Source: Imbricaverruca yamaguchii
Taxonomy: Eukaryota; Arthropoda; Thecostraca; Neoverrucidae
Direction of reading: 5' to 3'
Assembly (NCBI GenBank): GCA_034440575.1
Contig: JAOTOL010001570.1
Location: 1,662,501 to 1,726,500, forward strand
DNA: 64,000 bases
Under the pieces are notes generated by a model. The model was given only the letters and a program-made list of their open reading frames with translations, was not told where the DNA came from and searched no databases. The stretch's first letter is position 1. Each line of letters starts with the position of its first letter. A program made the translations under genes and the position numbers. Below, piece after piece: positions 12,283-23,213 of the stretch.

Positions 12283-13833
12283 CACGCATACTTTGGAGTG
12301 AAACTTGGTGATCAGGACAAGCCGTTTGCCCCTCATATCTGCTGCAAGTCATGTGTGGAAGGCCTACGAGCCTGGAAGAACAAGACCCGGAAATCCATGC
12401 CGTTCGGCATTCCCATGGTGTGGCGGGAGGGAAAGGACCATACCACCGACTGCTATTTTTGTATGACAGATCTGAAAGGAGTAAATTCAAAGAAACAGAA
12501 GCATGTAAAATATCCGGATGTGCCGTCAGCCATCAAGCCAGTCCCTCATGGTCCAGATGTCCCCATCCCTGAACCCGATGTCGACATCGAGTCATCTTCC
12601 GACTCTAGTGGGGATGAAATGGACGCAGACGCGTCTGGTGCATATGAACCGACCGAGAACGATCGACCGGTACCGTTGAACCAAGCTGAGCTCAATGACC
12701 TAACGAGGGACCTGAACTTGTCCAAGGAATCTGCTCAGCTGCTAGGTTCACGGCTCCGCGAGAAACGTTTGCTGGCGCCTGAAACGACATTCTTTTGGTA
12801 TCGGAATCGCGAAAATGAATTCAGAGAATACTTTACATTCGACGAAGTACATTCTCTAGTCTACTGCAACAGCATCGCGGGCCCAGTAGAAGCAATGGGT
12901 ACAGATTACAACCCGGGAGAATGGAGGCTGTTCATAGACTCCTCCAGTAGGAGCCTGAAGGCAGTTCTTCTGAACAACGGCAATAAGTTCGCGTCGATTC
13001 CTGTTGGACACTCCGTGCAAGTGAGGGAAACGCATAACAGCATGGAACTTTTGTTGTCTGCTTTGAACTACAAAGAGCATGGTTGGCTGATCTGTGGTGA
13101 CCTCAAGGTAGTAGGTCTCGTCGTTGGGCTGCAGGACGGCTACACGAAATATCCATGCTTTCTATGCCTCTGGGTCAGTCGGGCTGACAAACAGCACTAT
13201 GTACAACGCAACTGGCCATCCAGGCATGCACTTGAACCTGGCTCCCACAGCGTGCAGTCACGCCCCCTGGTTTCATGCTTCCACCACTCCATATCAAACT
13301 CGGTTTGATAAAAAAAATTCTGAAAGCACTGGATAAAGAAGGACGAGGATTTGCATTTTTGGGACAGAAATTTCCTCATGTGAGCAGAGAGAAGCTGAAG
13401 GCTGGTGTATTCGACGGTACTCAGATAAGGGAGCTCATGAAGGATACTCGATTCGAAGAATGTCTGGAACAACTGAGCTCTCTGCATGGCTGGCCTTGAA
13501 GTCAATCATCACCAACTTCCTGGGTAATCACAGAAGTGCGGAATACGTGAAGGTCGTCGATGAGTTGATGGACAGTTCCAGCAACTTGGTTCTCGAATGT
13601 CGGTAAAAATGCACTTCATTAGGTCCCATCTAGATTATTTCCCAGATAACTGTGGAGATTACAGTGAAGAGCAAGGAGAACGCTTCCACAAAGACATACG
13701 GGTGATGGCAGAACGCTACCAAGGTCGGTGGGAAGTGAACTTTCTGGGGGACTGTTGTTGGTGCCTGAAGAGGGATGTCCCATCTGCTCAACACAGTCGG
13801 AAGTCCCTGAAAAGGCCATGTATTCCGCAGTAG
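12283..13833 (+). pseudogene. Transposase-like gene of an uncharacterised family, frameshifted
   Basis: The first 336-codon frame runs 12298-13308; in-frame HAYFGV lies just upstream, with a stop at 12280. The reading then continues in frames 3, 2 and 1 (13275-13499; about 13484-13592; 13597-13833), so at least three frameshifts break it. Seen: a Cys cluster HICCKSC (residues 13-19) plus CYFC (52-55), likely zinc-binding; an acidic Ser-rich linker (95-120); a LNDLTRDLNLSKESAQLLGSR segment split by no stop; LFIDSS with Asp214; CGDLK with Asp268 followed by CFLC (287-290) and His300; then LPPLHIKLGL; and last HLDYF...EEQGERFH. I recall this family as multi-copy uncharacterised proteins in invertebrates. 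The order D, D, E resembles an RNase H-like transposase; that role is my inference. Confidence 0.8.
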
Positions 13834-13962
13834 TGTGGTATGCGCTCTGAATACACTCATGGTCCATCTGTTTGGAGTTTAAACCTTTATTTATGCTTCT
13901 GTCGGATTCACTAGTAAACCAGTCAGAGCAATGTTTTGGTTCATATGAGTGAATTAACATAT

Positions 13963-14053
13963 TTAAAAAATCGAGCTAATCGAGCAAAACGGATGCCATT
14001 TTCGGAATCAGCATGAAAAACTGACCTAAAAACAGCTGAGACACCCTTGACCT
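13963..14053 (-). repeat. Right terminal inverted repeat of DNA element
   Basis: Inverted partner of 12079-12168. Read on the minus strand it runs AAGGTC, TCTCAGCT, GCTGATTCCGAAAAT, ATCCGTTTTG, CTCGATTAGCTC in the same order as the left end. Confidence 0.8.
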
Positions 14054-14078
14054 TACGACGGCTTGACGGCTGGACCCT

Positions 14079-14258
14079 GGGGTCGCGGTAGCCCAGTCGG
14101 TGGTGCACTTGACTCTTGATCAGAAGATGGTGGGTTCAAATCACACAACCGGCAGCATTGCCGGGTCGACCCGCGACCACCTGGCGTTGGAGGTTGGCGA
14201 CTCTACATGACCTGGCAGTCGAAAGCACGCAAGAGAACCCAAGGTTCTTCTTCTACGA
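14079..14258 (+). mobile_element. SINE A copy (tRNA-Lys-like head)
   Basis: Head GGGTCGCGGTAGCCCAGTCGG with a GGTGGGTTCAAATC box B, a body with CCCGCGACCA and TTGGCGACTCTACATGACC, and a 3' end containing GAACCCAAGGTTCTTCTTC. Somewhat diverged from the other A copies. Confidence 0.85.
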
Positions 14259-14360
14259 CTGTCCCCAACGCACCCGACACGGCACCTCGTCATAGGAGAA
14301 ACCGTTACGGGTGCAATTTGAGATGAATATTCGATGCGAAGGATTCGGGCGTCAGAGGTC

Positions 14361-14405
14361 AGTCAGAAAGAAAGAGAAAGAGAAAGATAGAAAGAAAGAA
14401 AGATG
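14361..14405. repeat. (GAAA)n-like tract
   Basis: Purine-rich GAAA/GAGAAA microsatellite downstream of SINE A. Confidence 0.9.
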
Positions 14406-14514
14406 AAGAAAGTCCGAAAAAAGAGAAAAAGAATCAACACGAGTGCAGTATTAATGTTACCAGATGGTGCTCAACCAGACATGCTCAACCGCATAGTCAT
14501 AGTCGTACAGTGCC

Positions 14515-14700
14515 ACTTAACAAGACTTAACTTAACAAGACTTAACTTAACAAGACTTAACTTAACAAGACTTAACTTAACAAGACTTAACTTAACAAGA
14601 CTTAACTTAACAAGACTTAACTTAACAAGACTTAACTTAACAAGACTTAACTTAACAAGACTTAACTTAACAAGACTTAACTTAACAAGACTTAACAAGA
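14515..14700. repeat. 15-bp minisatellite
   Basis: About 12 copies of TTAACAAGACTTAAC, almost identical. The period of five codons keeps frames open on both strands (TRLNL and KLSLV). Confidence 0.97.
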
Positions 14701-16758
14701 GCCACAGGGCCCATCAAGATTCAGTCTGTAAAGGGAAACTCAGCGTAGGTCTGGTTGAGCACCACCGAGATGTATTAGAAGCATAGCAGCAGGCCAACGA
14801 TGATAGATGGACGTGTGCCACCTCTGAATCACCGACACACATAACCTGACCTTTGTGGTCAGGTGTGGAACCACTTCAACAAGCTTGCATCTGAAAGTCG
14901 AGAGTGCAACTGGAGGGGATACTGGGATCCCGGGACCCAAAACGAATGTTTTACTTCGTCAAATATAGTTGCGACGTTGTGAAATATATTGAAGCCATTT
15001 TAGCTGGTACCGGCGAACATTCGTTCCAGCTCGATTCTAAGCATGGAAATGCATATATTTCATAAATATTAACTCATATTATATACTTAGTGCATGCTTT
15101 CATACTACTTTGTTCATATTTCATATACACTTAATCCATTTAATTATAGTAATTTAAATGCATTTAATTTGTTCACATTTAAATTACCATTAGCTTAATT
15201 ATAATAATCCACTAGTTTACACATTATTCATAGCATCCCCCATACCCCTCCCCCATAATCCGCCATGATACGGACACAACGGGCCTCGGGAACCTCCGTG
15301 TAAAGAATCAGTCGCCAACAGTAGTCGGAAATCTTCAGGCGATGGCAGTTACTTCAACCATTTACGTACAAGTGCTTCCCATGAACCATTTGTCACCGTA
15401 GTTCAATATTACGCCTCCAAACAACTTGGCGGTCGCCCGGCGACTAGATGGTGATCGATTCGCCACCAGCTGTCACCGCGCGCCGCGGCCCATCCCCCCA
15501 CTCGCTTGAGCGCTCGCGCCGCCCGTGCGTATTCCTTTCTATTTTCATCATGGGCGTACAAACTGAGAAGAGCGTCGATGCCCGGCAAACGGGCCGCTGA
15601 GCGTGCGGATGTCACGCGTACGGCGAGTGGCCAGCGGCGGCGGCGGCGACCAATCACGGCGCCGGACAGGCGGCGGACGAGTCCACTGCGCAGACGGCGG
15701 GGAGGCCGTCGTCGGGCAGCTGTCACCACGGCGGCCGACCGCAGAAGCTCGCGCGTGCTGGCGCCGGTCGGGTGCGCGAGGTGGTGGGTCTGTCGCGAAC
15801 GGGACCGTACGCTCGCTCGGCGGCGATCGGTGGCGTTTCGTGACGGTGGTGAGCGGCGGGACGTCGGCGGCGGACCCGGTCGCGTGGACTTTGCCGGGGT
15901 CGGGGCGCTGCAGCTCGCCGTCTCCGCAGTGACAGTCGGGTCTGTGCGGCGAACCTCTCTTCTCGCACTGGCGATGCAGTGGAGGGGAGCTTCTTAAAAC
16001 TGGATCCCTCCCGAGATATGATGTGAGTACCACGCCTTCGGCGTTGTCTGCGACGGAAACGTCGCCGGGAATCGGCGCTTAAAAGCCTCAGTGTCTGCTC
16101 GTAATCGGCGCATTACAATAATCAGCGCATTACAATTTATTGACCGTAATTTCAGCCTCGCGACAGGTAACCCATAAATCCCGCCACCATGCATTCTTCG
16201 TCACGCGTCCCACCCATTCCACACGTGAACCACAGCGGCAGACGCACCGTTGTCCCTAAGCGGGCCCTGTTGCTATGCGCGGCCTCAGCTGCAACGTGCG
16301 ACACGCGCGGCGGCTGTGGCAGTCAGGTGATGCGTGTGGCGGTCATTCGCCGCCGCCAAGACCTCGTAATCTCGAACGATGCCATCACCTACCTCAAGTA
16401 GACACTCAGCGCGAAGACGGGCAAAACACGGCCCGATACTGCTCATAAAGTCATTCATTCTATTCCGCATAACCGCGGCTCGGTTTCTCCTGGAACGGAG
16501 GTGCCCGACGGTTGTGGCGCGCGCCGTCGACCCCACGTGCACGGTTCAACAGCTTGCGGGTCTTCGTCTTCGGCGGAATGGACCCGGTCGTACAGGGAGT
16601 GTGGCTATTTAATATCGGCGGTCACATGGATGTAGGGGCATCGGGGTCCTGACCCCACGCTATATTTGACCGGTAACCATTAATTACCCGATGTGGCCGT
16701 TATATGGAAACCCGTGACTGAAGCTCGCTGCGTTGAACGCTGTGAAGGAGCGGTTGGA
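14701..16758. other. Unassigned: AT-rich then GC-rich sequence
   Basis: 14940-15240 is AT-rich with many ATTTAAT-like words. 15400-15990 is CpG- and GC-rich with overlapping open frames on both strands, none protein-like. At 16189 an ATG in a good context (CCGCCACCATG) opens a 70-codon frame that I do not recognise. Confidence 0.4.
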
Positions 16759-16804
16759 GCTATATGGAGCCATATGATAAACATGGTTGATGCGCCCTAA
16801 AGCC
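16759..16804 (+). mobile_element. Mini-retroposon, tail-less subtype
   Basis: A 46-bp unit, GCTATATGG...CATGGTTGATGCGCCCTAAAGCC, flanked by AAGGAGCGGTTGGA (16745-16758) and AAGGAGCGGTCGGA (16805-16818), a 14-bp target duplication with one difference. It ends soon after GCGCCCTAAA and lacks the AATAACTAAC tail. Confidence 0.75.
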
Positions 16805-16818
16805 AAGGAGCGGTCGGA

Positions 16819-17184
16819 TTGCCGAATTCAAAAGCGACCGGAGCCGGCTTTTTTGGACGTTTTGCGCCCTGGGGCGGCCGGTGGCGGCGGGAGCTCGGCG
16901 GCGGGTCGGTTTCGACAGGGCTGTCGCCCCGGCGCGGGCCGGCCCCGCTCCCGCTGTGTTGTTTGGGCTGGCGCGGCGCGGCGGGCGCGGCGCGCATCCA
17001 TCAGCCGGCCGGCCCCGGTCGCCGGGGGTGCGTCGCGTGGGAACGCATGCCGGCCGGGCTGTTGAACCCTTCCGCGCCACCATTTGTCACGCGCGTCGGC
17101 GGCCGCGACGCGGCGGCGCGCGCGCCCCCTTCGCGGTCTGGGCCGTCGTCACCCTCTCGCCTCTCCGCGCCCCCTCTCACCGTC
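16819..17184. other. GC-rich unassigned sequence
   Basis: Very GC-rich with frames open on several strands; no recognisable domain. Confidence 0.4.
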
Positions 17185-17222
17185 CGTCCGTCCGTCCGTC
17201 CGTCCGTCCGTCCGTCCGTCGG
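17185..17222. repeat. (CCGT)n microsatellite
   Basis: About nine CCGT units. Confidence 0.95.
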
Positions 17223-17414
17223 CCGGCCGGCCGACGTCGCCCCTTGCCCGCCGCCTTTGTTCCCGCCGTTCCTCCCAGACGGCATTCCGGCGCGCTTCCT
17301 GCGCCAGTAGAAATAGACGTCGCGGCGAGAGCGAGGACCCGGCCGACCGGCGGCCCCGTCGGGCGGCGGCGGGGGCGTCCCTGGGCCTCGGGCGCTGGTC
17401 CGCGTCCCGTCACC

Positions 17415-17630
17415 ATCACCAGCCGTCCCCCCATCGCCATCATCAGCCCCCATCGCCATCATCAGCCCCCCATCGCATCATCAGCCCCCCATCGCATCAT
17501 CAGCTCCCCATCGCATCATCAGCCCCCAACGCCATCATCAGCCCCCATCGCCATCATCAGCTCCCCATCGCATCATCAGCCCCCCATCGCCATCATCAGC
17601 CCCCCATCGCATCATCAGCCGCCAGTTGGT
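17415..17630. repeat. 18-19-bp minisatellite
   Basis: Imperfect tandem units of CATCATCAGCCCCCATCG, about 11 copies with small length changes. Confidence 0.92.
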
Positions 17631-17759
17631 GCATCATCGGCTATTCGGTCGCCGCTTCCCTTAGATGCTCACGCTTCGTGCAGATGCTCTGGCTGTATGT
17701 GCTGTATATAGTGGCGGCCGGCGAGATTGGAGAGTGGGGGATGCGTTGTACCGTGGGTG

Positions 17760-18120
17760 TGTTCTTCCGTTCTTTGCGTTCTTTCGTTCTTTGCGTTCTT
17801 TCGTTCTTTGCGTTCTTTACGTTCTTTCGTTCTTTCGTTCTTTACACTCTCGTTCTTCACGCTCTTTCGTTCTTTACGCTCTTTCCTTCTTTACGTTCTC
17901 TACGTTCCTTCGTTCTTTACGTTCCTTTGTTCTTTACGTTCCTTCGTTCTTTACGTTCCTTCGTTCTTTACGTTCCTTCGTTCTTAACGTTCTTTCGTTC
18001 TTTACGTGCTCTTCCGCTCTTTCGTTTTTTACGTTCTTTCGTTCTTTACGTTCTTTCGTTCGTTACGTTCTTGCGTTCGTTACGTTTTTGCATGTGTTAC
18101 GTTCTTTCGTTCCAAGTGTG
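17760..18120. repeat. Degenerate pyrimidine-rich repeat
   Basis: Units of CGTTCTTTACGTTCCTT and CGTTCTTTCGTTCTTT repeat with 13-17-bp spacing. Hydrophobic F/S/L-rich frames across it are artefacts. Confidence 0.92.
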
Positions 18121-18471
18121 TTATTTCGTTCTGTTATTACACAGTTAATTTGTACTCACTACCACACAGTTATCCCCATAGATATCAATTATGTTTTGAC
18201 ACCTCCCCTGTCCCCATTTCACCTCGGCGTGTCCGAGCCCCCCGTCCCCGCCCCCGTACATCTGGCGGCCGACCGACTCCCCTCACCACGTGCCCTTTGT
18301 GACCTGGTCGCGCCGCAGCTCATTAGGCGCGTAACGAGCCGGTCCACTTCCCACGAGATGGTGTCGCGCCCCCCGTTTAGCGGCCGCGTCCGCCCAAGCA
18401 TGTGGTAGCCGCGGTGGGTGTCCTCCCGGCTGGCCGCGATCTGGCATCGATCTGGCATCGTCCGGCTCCTC
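18121..18471. other. Unassigned sequence
   Basis: No gene or repeat recognised. Confidence 0.4.
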
Positions 18472-18800
18472 GCGGTTCGGTTCCGTTTGATCTGATCTGC
18501 GCGTTCTGGTCCGGTTGCATCTGCCTTGCGGTTCGGTTCTGCTTGATCTGATCTGGTCGTTCTGATCCGGTTGCTTCAGTCGGGCTGATCTGCCTTGCGG
18601 TTCGGTTCTGCTTGATCTGATCTGGCCATTCTGATCCGGTTGCTTCAGTCGGGCTGATCTGCCTTGCGGTTCGGTTCTGCTTGATCTGATCTGGTCGTTC
18701 TGATCCGGTTGCTTCAGTCGGGCTGATCTGCCTTGCGGTTCGGTTCTGCTTGATCTGATCTGGTCGTTCTGATCCGGTTGCTTCAGTCGGGCTGATCTGA
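18472..18800 (+). repeat. 69-bp minisatellite, about 5 copies
   Basis: Unit contains TTGCGGTTCGGTTCTGCTTG, ATCTGATCTGGTCGTTCTG and GGTTGCTTCAGTCGGGCTG. The 23-codon period keeps a minus-strand frame open (ARLKQPDQNDQIRSSRTEPQ). Confidence 0.95.
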
Positions 18801-19875
18801 CCGGCGGTGGCGATCCGGGAAGGCGATGCGCGGTCTGGTGGTTTGAGTTGGTTTCATGTAGGTTTGCTTTTCTCTTGTCAGTCAAACGCAGGCCTGTTCG
18901 GCTTCCTCTCTTCCGTTTGTCCTTATTAGGCGATGTTGACTATGTTTGTTGACGGTGTTGACTATATTGTGTTGTTTTGTTGAAGTGATCTGATCGGTAT
19001 TTGTTCTTGAACGAAACACAGCAGTCGCAGTCTCATCTCACGTCAAAATACTCGAGTAGCCGTTTTAGTATACGCCGCCCGCCTTCCAACTGCTCACCGA
19101 TCAATCAATAAAGCTGTCAGCCAGGAGCCATCTGACTGGCCACTCAGTCATGTCAATCATCTGTTCAGTAACCATTATATCACATATTGCTAAATATCCG
19201 TTTTTGGGGAATGCAGTCGGATCTGATTATCATTCACATGAACGTATGCAAGACCCAGGCTCAGACTAGAAAAAGCAGGTTCGTCTTGTTTTTACCATCT
19301 TTAACATTATCATCGAATGAAAATGATCAATCGTTTCCTGCTGGAACATGAATGGTGCTGTTTGTCAATGATTGTGGACTTATTGCTCATTGACGAGATG
19401 ACAAAAAGCTCACTGAGATGTACGACAGAAATTTCTGATACCAGAAAGAGAAGAAATATTCTCAAAGTTTCATGATGCAAATTCTTTCACCTCCACGTCT
19501 TGGCTTCCAGAATATAAATTCAACCCTGTTCGGGCCCACATCTCTGGGTAGATTTCAGCTACGTACGCTTTTTTCTTCCGTAGATCCTGGCATGAGCCTT
19601 TTACGGTTGACTATTCCTTGAACTAGCTGTACTATTTTAAATGCGGTCTGCATGCGTCGAGGAGCGGACTTGATCTGGCATTCTGGACTTAACATTCTGG
19701 GGAGTCGGAGCCAGCTCGAGGAAGGTTCTGCACGCGGAGATAATCAGGATTGGGGATGGGGGGGGGCGGTTTCTAGAACGACTGTGTAACGGCAAGGTCT
19801 ACCTGCTGGTTGTTTCATGCCAGCTATTTGCGCCGACAGCACGATGGCCTGTAAAGGTCATCTAGAAAACTGGGG
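18801..19875. other. Unassigned sequence
   Basis: Unique-looking, moderately AT-rich. No gene, tRNA-like head or tandem array recognised. Confidence 0.4.
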
Positions 19876-19940
19876 ATGGGTGCAAAATGACTGAAGTAGT
19901 TGGCGTACCCTGGAGTACCAATCCACCGCTACCACCACCA
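19876..19940 (+). mobile_element. Mini-retroposon, CCAATCCACC-tail subtype, diverged
   Basis: ATGGGTGCAAAATGACTG...GTTGGCGTACCC followed by CCAATCCACCGCTACCACC. The stem here is GGGTGC against GTACCC (one G-T pair) in place of GGGCGC/GCGCCC, so pairing is kept. Confidence 0.65.
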
Positions 19941-20318
19941 AAAACCTGGTTATTATCTGCCCGACGCCTATAAGTTATTTCTTGGGGGTGGGGTGGGGTG
20001 GAGTGGGAGGGGGAGGTGTATATTGGATGGCGGACGAGTGAGAATCAGTTGTGTTTTGATAGTTAAGCGGTAAGATGCTCAGTGTGAGTCTGGACAGGCT
20101 GTCGGATGGTTCCCATCGTGTGAAGGATAGGTGCGATGGCACCTACCGAGAGGCCTTCACAACCTGTTGCGATGGCACTGCCCGGCATTTTTTTTTCACG
20201 ACAAGGTGCTAGTTAGATCAGAATCATATGGGCCGATTTGTAGACGATGTTCAGATTGTGTTTTTACGACAAACTTACCGGTTTCCACCGTTTAAGCTCC
20301 GCTTTCCGGTTGGATCCG
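19941..20318. other. Unassigned sequence
   Basis: G-rich stretch at 19985-20020, otherwise nothing recognised. Confidence 0.4.
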
Positions 20319-20509
20319 GAAGAAGAAGAACCTTGGTGTTCTTTTACGACGTATTCAACCGCTAGGTCACATAGCGTCGCCAACCACTCACCACGCCGAT
20401 TGGTCGCGGGTGGACTCTGTAGTGCCGTCGGTTGTGAGATTCGAACCAACAATCTTGCGATCAAGTGTCTGCTGCCCCCTCCCCCCCAACTGAGCTACCG
20501 TGGACCCCC
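20319..20509 (-). mobile_element. SINE A copy
   Basis: On the minus strand: CACGGTAGCTCAGTTGG head (with a G-rich insertion), TTGATCGCAAGATTG, GGTTCGAATCTCACAACCG, body CCCGCGACCAATCGGCG, then TTGAATACGTCGTAAAAG and a CTTCTTCTTCC end. Confidence 0.88.
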
Positions 20510-21039
20510 GGCTGGACCCGGGGACCACGTGAATATGCGACTGGACGCGGCCGTAGTTTTGAAGTTTGGAGTGTTTGGAATGATAATTTGGTGCAAGGAA
20601 TGTCACATGTGTGATCATAATTATTTGTGATCACAGTTGGATTTGTGCTTTATGATTATGGTTGTGAAGTGTGCAATTTCTGGGATCGAATACGGAGGGA
20701 TTCCTGGAACATGTGACATCAGATTCTCCGCTTGCACTTTCCAGTAAATCTTGAACACGTGATCTCATGGCAGTTTCTTGTCAAACGGCCACATTCAGCC
20801 TCAAACTTCAAACATGAGAAGGTAATTTGCTGGGTATGATGATATTCCGGATGCCAACAATCCAGGAACAGCCAATTTTCCAACCATTTGCGTGATTAGT
20901 AGAAATGTTCGCTGAGCGCCACTTCTTGGAAACAGGATCCGTGAGACGAGAAGAGCTCGCTGCGTAGATTCAGTGGCCACCTACCGGGCAACAACAATTC
21001 AAGGGCAGAGCCCGTGACACGGCCAGCCCTGCCCGACAT
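20510..21039. other. Unassigned sequence
   Basis: Unique-looking; nothing recognised. Confidence 0.4.
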
Positions 21040-21315
21040 GGCCTCCATGCATCGACATGGTCTCCATGCCTCCACATGGTCTTCATGGTCTCCATGCCCC
21101 GACATGGTATACATTCCCCGACACGGTCTCCATGCCCCGACATGGTCTCCATGCCCCGACATGGTCTCCATGCCCCGACATGGTCTCCATGCCCCGACAT
21201 GGTCTCCATGCCCCGACATGGTCTCCATGCCCCGACATGGTCTCCATGCCCCGACATGGTCTCCATGGTTTCCATGCCCCGACATGGTGTCCATGCCCCG
21301 ACATGGTCTCCATGC
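21040..21315. repeat. 19-bp minisatellite
   Basis: About 14 copies of CTCCATGCCCCGACATGGT with a few variants. Open in every plus-strand frame with the same 19-residue period, so not coding. Confidence 0.95.
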
Positions 21316-21742
21316 CCCCGGGTGCCGGACCATGTGGAGCCATTCTCCTGCCGGGTCGCTCTCGGTGACGAGCCGACTGCCCCCGGATCGTGTTGCAGCC
21401 GCGCGCCTCACGAGCCGGCGGAGGCAGCGGCCGGCGCTGAGCCGACCGCCGCGCCGTCGTCGACCCGTGCCGAGCGTGCTGCGGCCGCAGCGCCCGTGTT
21501 CACCGGCTCGCGCCGTCGGAATGTGTCCGATGTGTCCACCGGGGCGGCGAGAAAGTGGACCAGTACGCGTGCCGCCGGCAGGCTTTCCTCCCGCGCCGGG
21601 CCGTGGGTGCTGCGGGTGTTGCTCGGGACGCGGGCCGGGTGCTGGCAGAGCAACGGACGCAGACCAGGCGACGAAGACCAGGTGTTGGCTGAGCGACGGA
21701 TGCAGAGTAGGTGCTGACAAAGCAACGGATGCGGGGTAGGTG
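21316..21742. other. GC-rich unassigned sequence
   Basis: CpG-rich with overlapping frames; no domain recognised. Confidence 0.4.
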
Positions 21743-21903
21743 CGGGTTCGAGCAGTCTAGGGGTAAGTTGCCCGTCTCACAATCGAACGATTGTGGGTTC
21801 GAGCCCCACCTGTCGCTGCTCTTCACCCGTGACCAATCGGCGTGAGAGGTTGGGGACGCTATACGACCCAACGGTCGACGTTTCGTAAAACCAATAACCA
21901 CCA
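21743..21903 (+). mobile_element. SINE B copy (tRNA-Val-like head)
   Basis: GAGCAGTCTAGGGGTAAGTTG, GTGGGTTCGAGCCCCACC, the CCTGTCGCTGCTCTTC linker, GACCAATCGGCGTGAGAG body and CGTAAAACCAATAACCACC tail. Confidence 0.88.
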
Positions 21904-22031
21904 AGCAGACCAGGTGCTGGCAGAGCAACAGACGAAGGTGGGCTGTCGTCCCACCTGGCGGCAGGTTCAGTGCTGGTGACTGTAGAGGTTTGGTTTCGTG
22001 CACGGTCGCTTTTGGCCATCGTGCTGTTGAG
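21904..22031. other. Unassigned spacer
   Basis: Short unique sequence. Confidence 0.4.
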
Positions 22032-22068
22032 AGCTATATGATCCATATGGTGGACGCGCCCAAAAGCC
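22032..22068 (+). mobile_element. Mini-retroposon, tail-less subtype, diverged
   Basis: AGCTATATGATCCATATGG followed by GGACGCGCCCAAAAGCC, matching the copies at 16759 and 28342. No clear target duplication. Confidence 0.55.
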
Positions 22069-23133
22069 GCAACAGCCAAGTGTCGTAACGTGACACGGTG
22101 GATTCTGAATTTTCCACGCATGTTTTGCGCACGTGCATCAGTATGAGGGGTGGATGCACGCAGGCACAGGGAAATGTTCGCCATGAAAGGCGCCTCGCTC
22201 GGACCGGAAAAAGCGCCCCTCCCCCGGCGAGGCCCGAATTCATCCTCGTTCCCAGCTTCAAAAGTCAGCCAAAGGCACCCCTCCGACAACAAAAAGGCAA
22301 ACGAAGAGGGAGAGTGCTTCTCTGAGAGGGAGAGGCGCCCCTCCGAGAGTGAGAGGCGCTCCTCTGAGAGGGAGGTGCGCCCCATGGCAGGGAGAGGTCC
22401 CCTCTAAAGGGGAGAGACGCCCTCGTGGGGGGTATGAGTGCATGACCGTTCCCTTCGCTCCACGATAGTTAGAGCGGAATTCGCCCCCGGGATTCGCAGT
22501 GGCGCCCATCCGAGTAAATGGCGCTCCTTCAGACGTGTGCCTGTGCCCCTGGATCCGCCCGTGATCAACATACCGGAAAGCTAACGCCGTCCATCATCCA
22601 CTTATCGCATGAGGCACGGTGCGGTCATTTGCTTCAATGCAATTAACGTTTCACACACAATTAGCCATGTACATCCATTCATTCAGCGTCTGTCGCCTGC
22701 CACTTCGCCGGCTAATTTCACCCGACGTCCGAAGCAACCGCTTCGGCATGCTGTTCAGCAACCGCTTCGGCATGTTGTACGGCAACCGTTTGGCGTGTCG
22801 CCTCGGCAGTCTCTCTGGCATGCAGTGTCATGCTGGTCCGATCGGGCCGAGCCAGGAGGGGAGCTTGGCCGGGTTCGGGCCGGACTCGGGACAGCTGGCG
22901 TGTCGTGCCGCGTCGCACAGCGGTGGTCGCCGCAGCCGCCGCCGTCGTCGGCGGCGGCCGGCGCCGCCGGTGCGCGCGCGTGGGAAAACGCTCCGGTCGA
23001 GTCTCAGGCTGGCGGCGAGGTTGACTGATGCTGGCGGAGGGGAGGGGCGTGCTGGCGGCACCCTCACCCGTCCCGGCAGCCGGCGTGCTGACGGCACCCC
23101 CGGCACCCGGCACCCTCACCAGTTCCGACATGC
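22069..23133. other. Unassigned; two small local repeats
   Basis: 22300-22435 has degenerate GAGAGGGAGAGGCGCCCCTC-type units. 22725-22795 holds about three units of GCAACCGCTTCGGCATG (24 bp). The rest is GC-rich with no gene recognised. Confidence 0.45.
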
Positions 23134-23146
23134 AGGGGTGTAGCTT

Positions 23147-23200
23147 ATGGGCGCTGTATAACCACTGCAGTTGATGCGCCCTAAAACCCAAATAACTAAC
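23147..23200 (+). mobile_element. Mini-retroposon with 13-bp target duplication
   Basis: A complete 54-bp insertion: ATGGGCGCTGTATAACC...GCAGTTGATGCGCCC, then TAAAACCCAAATAACTAAC. Exact direct repeats AGGGGTGTAGCTT flank it at 23134-23146 and 23201-23213. Its 5' end lies at the base of the GGGCGC/GCGCCC stem. Confidence 0.9.
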
Positions 23201-23213
23201 AGGGGTGTAGCTT

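Larger units (their letters stand above)
12079..14053 (+). mobile_element. DNA transposon with long inverted ends
   Basis: About 1.97 kb, bounded by ~90-bp imperfect inverted repeats that enclose a single decayed gene on the plus strand. No target-site duplication is obvious at the ends I can define (left flank TTGTCTCAAA, right flank ACGACGGCTT), and SINE A begins 26 bp beyond the right end. I do not recognise the superfamily. The inverted repeats plus a gene with a D...D...E-like residue layout suggest a cut-and-paste transposon. Confidence 0.7.

Noticed and set aside
16881..17711. 276-codon frame
   Set aside because: GC-rich DNA plus a minisatellite; no domain, and open frames exist on both strands.
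17084..18408. Membrane-protein-like F/L/S-rich frames (354 and 247 codons)
   Set aside because: They arise from the TTCGTTCTTTACG repeat.
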